Shown here piece after piece: positions 62,672-64,000 of a stretch of 64,000 nucleotides of DNA (its first letter is position 1; the number at the start of each line of letters is the position of its first letter). The stretch covers positions 3,224,001-3,288,000 of the forward strand of contig NZ_CP009933.1 of NCBI RefSeq assembly GCF_000968375.1, in the 5' to 3' direction. The notes below the pieces were generated by a model, which made no database searches, was not told the origin of the DNA, and saw nothing but the letters and a program-made list of their open reading frames with translations. This DNA comes from Clostridium scatologenes. Lineage in GTDB: Bacteria; Bacillota; Clostridia; Clostridiales; Clostridiaceae. The position numbers and the translations under genes are program-made.

Positions 62672-62699
62672 AAGGGATACGAAAATTTTCATACCCCTT
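62672..62699 (-). terminator. Terminator after the capsid gene
   Basis: Near-perfect 14-bp palindrome AAGGGATACGAAAA / TTTTCATACCCCTT with minimal loop, one G-U pair on the minus strand, followed by TTTTTCTTATT. Confidence 0.75.
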
Positions 62700-62706
62700 A
62701 AACAAT

Positions 62707-63744
62707 CTAAGCTACTGTAGTAACAAATATTTCTTCTACATGTTCAAAACTTGGCAAACAAATTTGAGATACCTTAGTTTGTACATTTACAGGATCTTTA
62801 CTTACCATTGTTGTCACAGCCACTCCTGTATTTACAATTTGAACCTTTGCATCACTATTTGTCATAAGGTCAGCTTCTTCTGGTGTAGTTCCAAAATATG
62901 TATTTCCCAAAGCACCAGATGGTATTAATGTAAATACGTTATCTGGAAAATACTGTTGTTCTGATTTGTCTTCAGCAATAAATTTACCACTTACTATAGC
63001 TACTGTTACGCCTACTTTATCTTGTAAATATTGTTTTAATATAGAATCTGTAATTATAGTTGTTCCTAAAGAATTTATATCTAATTTAATAGATTTATTA
63101 TTCTTTAAGTAATTGAAAGTTTTTCTAGTACATACTGCTCTACTAGGTCTTACACCAGTATCTTCTTCAACCTTATCTTGATATCTTATAATATCGTCTA
63201 TAGGTGTAGAATTAACAAAATCAGACCATTTAGCTGTTCCTGATAAAACTTCTTTGTGATTTGTAGGTAAACCATAATCAAAAGAAATTTCATTTTCATC
63301 CGAAGTTACAAATATTTTACCTTCGGATAATAATTGCATTCTCATTCTTTCAATTTGTACTCCTGCACCAACTACTAAAGAATTTATATCAGTATATATT
63401 TTATCGAGAACTAAATCCCTCCAAGTTGAGTTAACGGAAGACATTGCTTTTAATAATTCTTGTCTATCTCTCTCATTTATGAGAATACTTTCCTTAAAAA
63501 ATGGCATCTCTTTAGTATCTTCAGTAATATTGGCTTTTAGACTTCTAACTTTAACAGCTACATCAAAAGCACTTTGAGATAATACAATCGGTTTATTTTT
63601 AGCACCCTTAATTAAAGTAATATCCAAGCCTAATTGTTTTTTGTTTGGAAAAAGTTCCTGACCTATTGTTACTGCCTGTGGTGTGTTTGTTATATACTCA
63701 CTTATACTTTCTGGATTTAATACATCATTTATATTTATGTTCAT
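62707..63744 (-). CDS. Major capsid protein, gpE family
   Basis: 345 residues, the size of lambda gpE-type capsids. Family features include PNKKQLGLDITLIKG, FFKESILINERDRQELLKAM and VRPSRAVCTRKTFNYLKNN with the C-terminal GNTYFGTTPEEADLMTNSDA. The decoration protein gene directly upstream (to the right) supports the lambda D-E order. ATG at 63744 follows AAAGCGAGGAAAAAATA. Own terminator downstream. Confidence 0.9.
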   Translation of the reverse strand: MNININDVLNPESISEYITNTPQAVTIGQELFPNKKQLGLDITLIKGAKNKPIVLSQSAFDVAVKVRSLKANITEDTKEMPFFKESILINERDRQELLKAMSSVNSTWRDLVLDKIYTDINSLVVGAGVQIERMRMQLLSEGKIFVTSDENEISFDYGLPTNHKEVLSGTAKWSDFVNSTPIDDIIRYQDKVEEDTGVRPSRAVCTRKTFNYLKNNKSIKLDINSLGTTIITDSILKQYLQDKVGVTVAIVSGKFIAEDKSEQQYFPDNVFTLIPSGALGNTYFGTTPEEADLMTNSDAKVQIVNTGVAVTTMVSKDPVNVQTKVSQICLPSFEHVEEIFVTTVA

Positions 63745-63807
63745 ATTATTTTTTCCTCGCTTTCAAATTTTAATTTTTATTAATTTAGATAATTTTTTGT
63801 AAAATAA

Positions 63808-63842
63808 AAACAGACTACAATTTAAAGTATTGTAATCTGTTT
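63808..63842 (-). terminator. Terminator overlapping the end of the decoration protein gene
   Basis: Stem AAACAGACTACAAT / ATTGTAATCTGTTT, fully paired on the minus strand with one G-U, followed by TTTTTATTTTAC. It contains the stop codon at 63822-63824 and may modulate capsid expression. Confidence 0.6.
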
Positions 63843-64000
63843 AAGTGCTGTTAATGCTGTTGCACTAGGTGCTACTGGTAACTGACTACCATCTACAAAT
63901 CCATGTATAACTACACTTACTGCTTCAGTTCCATTGGTAACATCTATTTCATTGTACGTAATTCCAAATGCAGTTCCATCATTAACAACTTTACCATTTT
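63822..64000 (-). CDS. Head decoration protein, C-terminal part (runs off the right edge)
   Basis: The last 58 codons are visible, ending NEIDVTNGTEAVSVVIHGFV followed by DGSQLPVAPSATALTALK. The GITYNEIDVTNGTEAVSVV pattern is that of lambda gpD-like trimeric capsid stabilisers. Start lies outside the window. Confidence 0.75.
   Translation of the reverse strand, partial: NGKVVNDGTAFGITYNEIDVTNGTEAVSVVIHGFVDGSQLPVAPSATALTALKQITIL

Larger units (their letters stand above)
43373..64000. mobile_element. Siphovirus-like prophage, late-gene end (continues past the right edge)
   Basis: More than 20 kb of genes all on the minus strand in canonical order: decoration protein, capsid, connectors, tail terminator, tail tube, chaperones, tape measure, baseplate, fibre, XhlA-like protein. 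No tail sheath is seen, which favours a siphovirus. No integrase, terminase or replication genes are present, so these should lie to the right. The left boundary is set at the break in spo0A homology; the exact attachment core cannot be defined from one end. Confidence 0.85.

Noticed and set aside
1..64000. tRNA, rRNA, CRISPR arrays, insertion-sequence transposases, neurotoxin genes
   Set aside because: None seen on reading both strands; a tRNA scan or riboswitch covariance search could still reveal something I missed.

Overview
The window is very AT-rich, with A/T-biased codons, AGGAGG-type ribosome binding sites and many clostridial hallmark genes: an Rnf complex in the order CDGEAB, sporulation genes spoVR, yhbH, prkA, ytfJ, spoIIM and dacF, and an arginine deiminase (ADI) pathway. 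I read it as a proteolytic, arginine-fermenting Clostridium, most plausibly of the C. botulinum group I / C. sporogenes type. That placement is inferred from gene content, not from a database search. No rRNA, tRNA or CRISPR array is visible.

Layout. 1-2.7 kb: arginine biosynthesis, with argB-argD (partial) divergent from argC across a regulatory region with ArgR-type boxes. 2.8-7.3 kb: prkA-yhbH-spoVR. 7.5-13.7 kb: an ornithine cyclodeaminase/mu-crystallin family enzyme, a single-chain purL behind two PurR-type operators, and a Ca2+/H+ antiporter. 13.9-17.7 kb: a methyltransferase, a NusG-II domain protein, a Gx transporter, an unusual lactate/malate dehydrogenase relative and an MBL-fold protein. 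17.8-23.4 kb: rnfCDGEAB preceded by an RseC-like gene, then 1.3 kb of AT-rich DNA without genes. 24.7-33.1 kb: two D-Ala-D-Ala carboxypeptidases around ytfJ and scpAB, an xerD with a homopolymer frameshift and changed catalytic residues, spoIIM, a NUDIX hydrolase and a small coiled-coil ORF.

33.4-42.8 kb holds what looks like a compact arginine-fermentation regulon: arcB1-arcC, arcA-arcB2-arcD, a TrmB-type regulator and a methyl-accepting chemotaxis protein (MCP) whose C-terminus is a periplasmic-type amino-acid binding domain. Three promoters (arcB1, arcA, MCP) each have TTGACA-17-TATAAT and a 16-bp palindrome, AACCACC-N2-(G/A)GTGGTT, just downstream of the inferred start site. The two arc promoters also carry an ArgR-like box at exactly the same distance upstream. 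The two ornithine carbamoyltransferase proteins are identical and their DNA nearly so.

From 43.2 kb the chromosome changes to prophage. A 48-codon 3' fragment of spo0A (43226-43372) lies in its own reading direction with terminator hairpins still downstream. From about 43.4 kb to the window end everything is a late structural region of a siphovirus-like prophage on the minus strand: decoration protein, gpE-type capsid, connectors, tail tube with Ig-like domain, tail chaperone pair, tape measure, baseplate and fibre proteins, XhlA-like protein and a MORN-repeat gene broken by one stop codon. The simplest reading is that the prophage is integrated within spo0A, the master regulator of sporulation; the 5' part of spo0A should lie beyond the right edge. 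The baseplate cluster is unusual in encoding a von Willebrand A-domain protein and a zinc-metalloprotease-like protein side by side that share a third domain.
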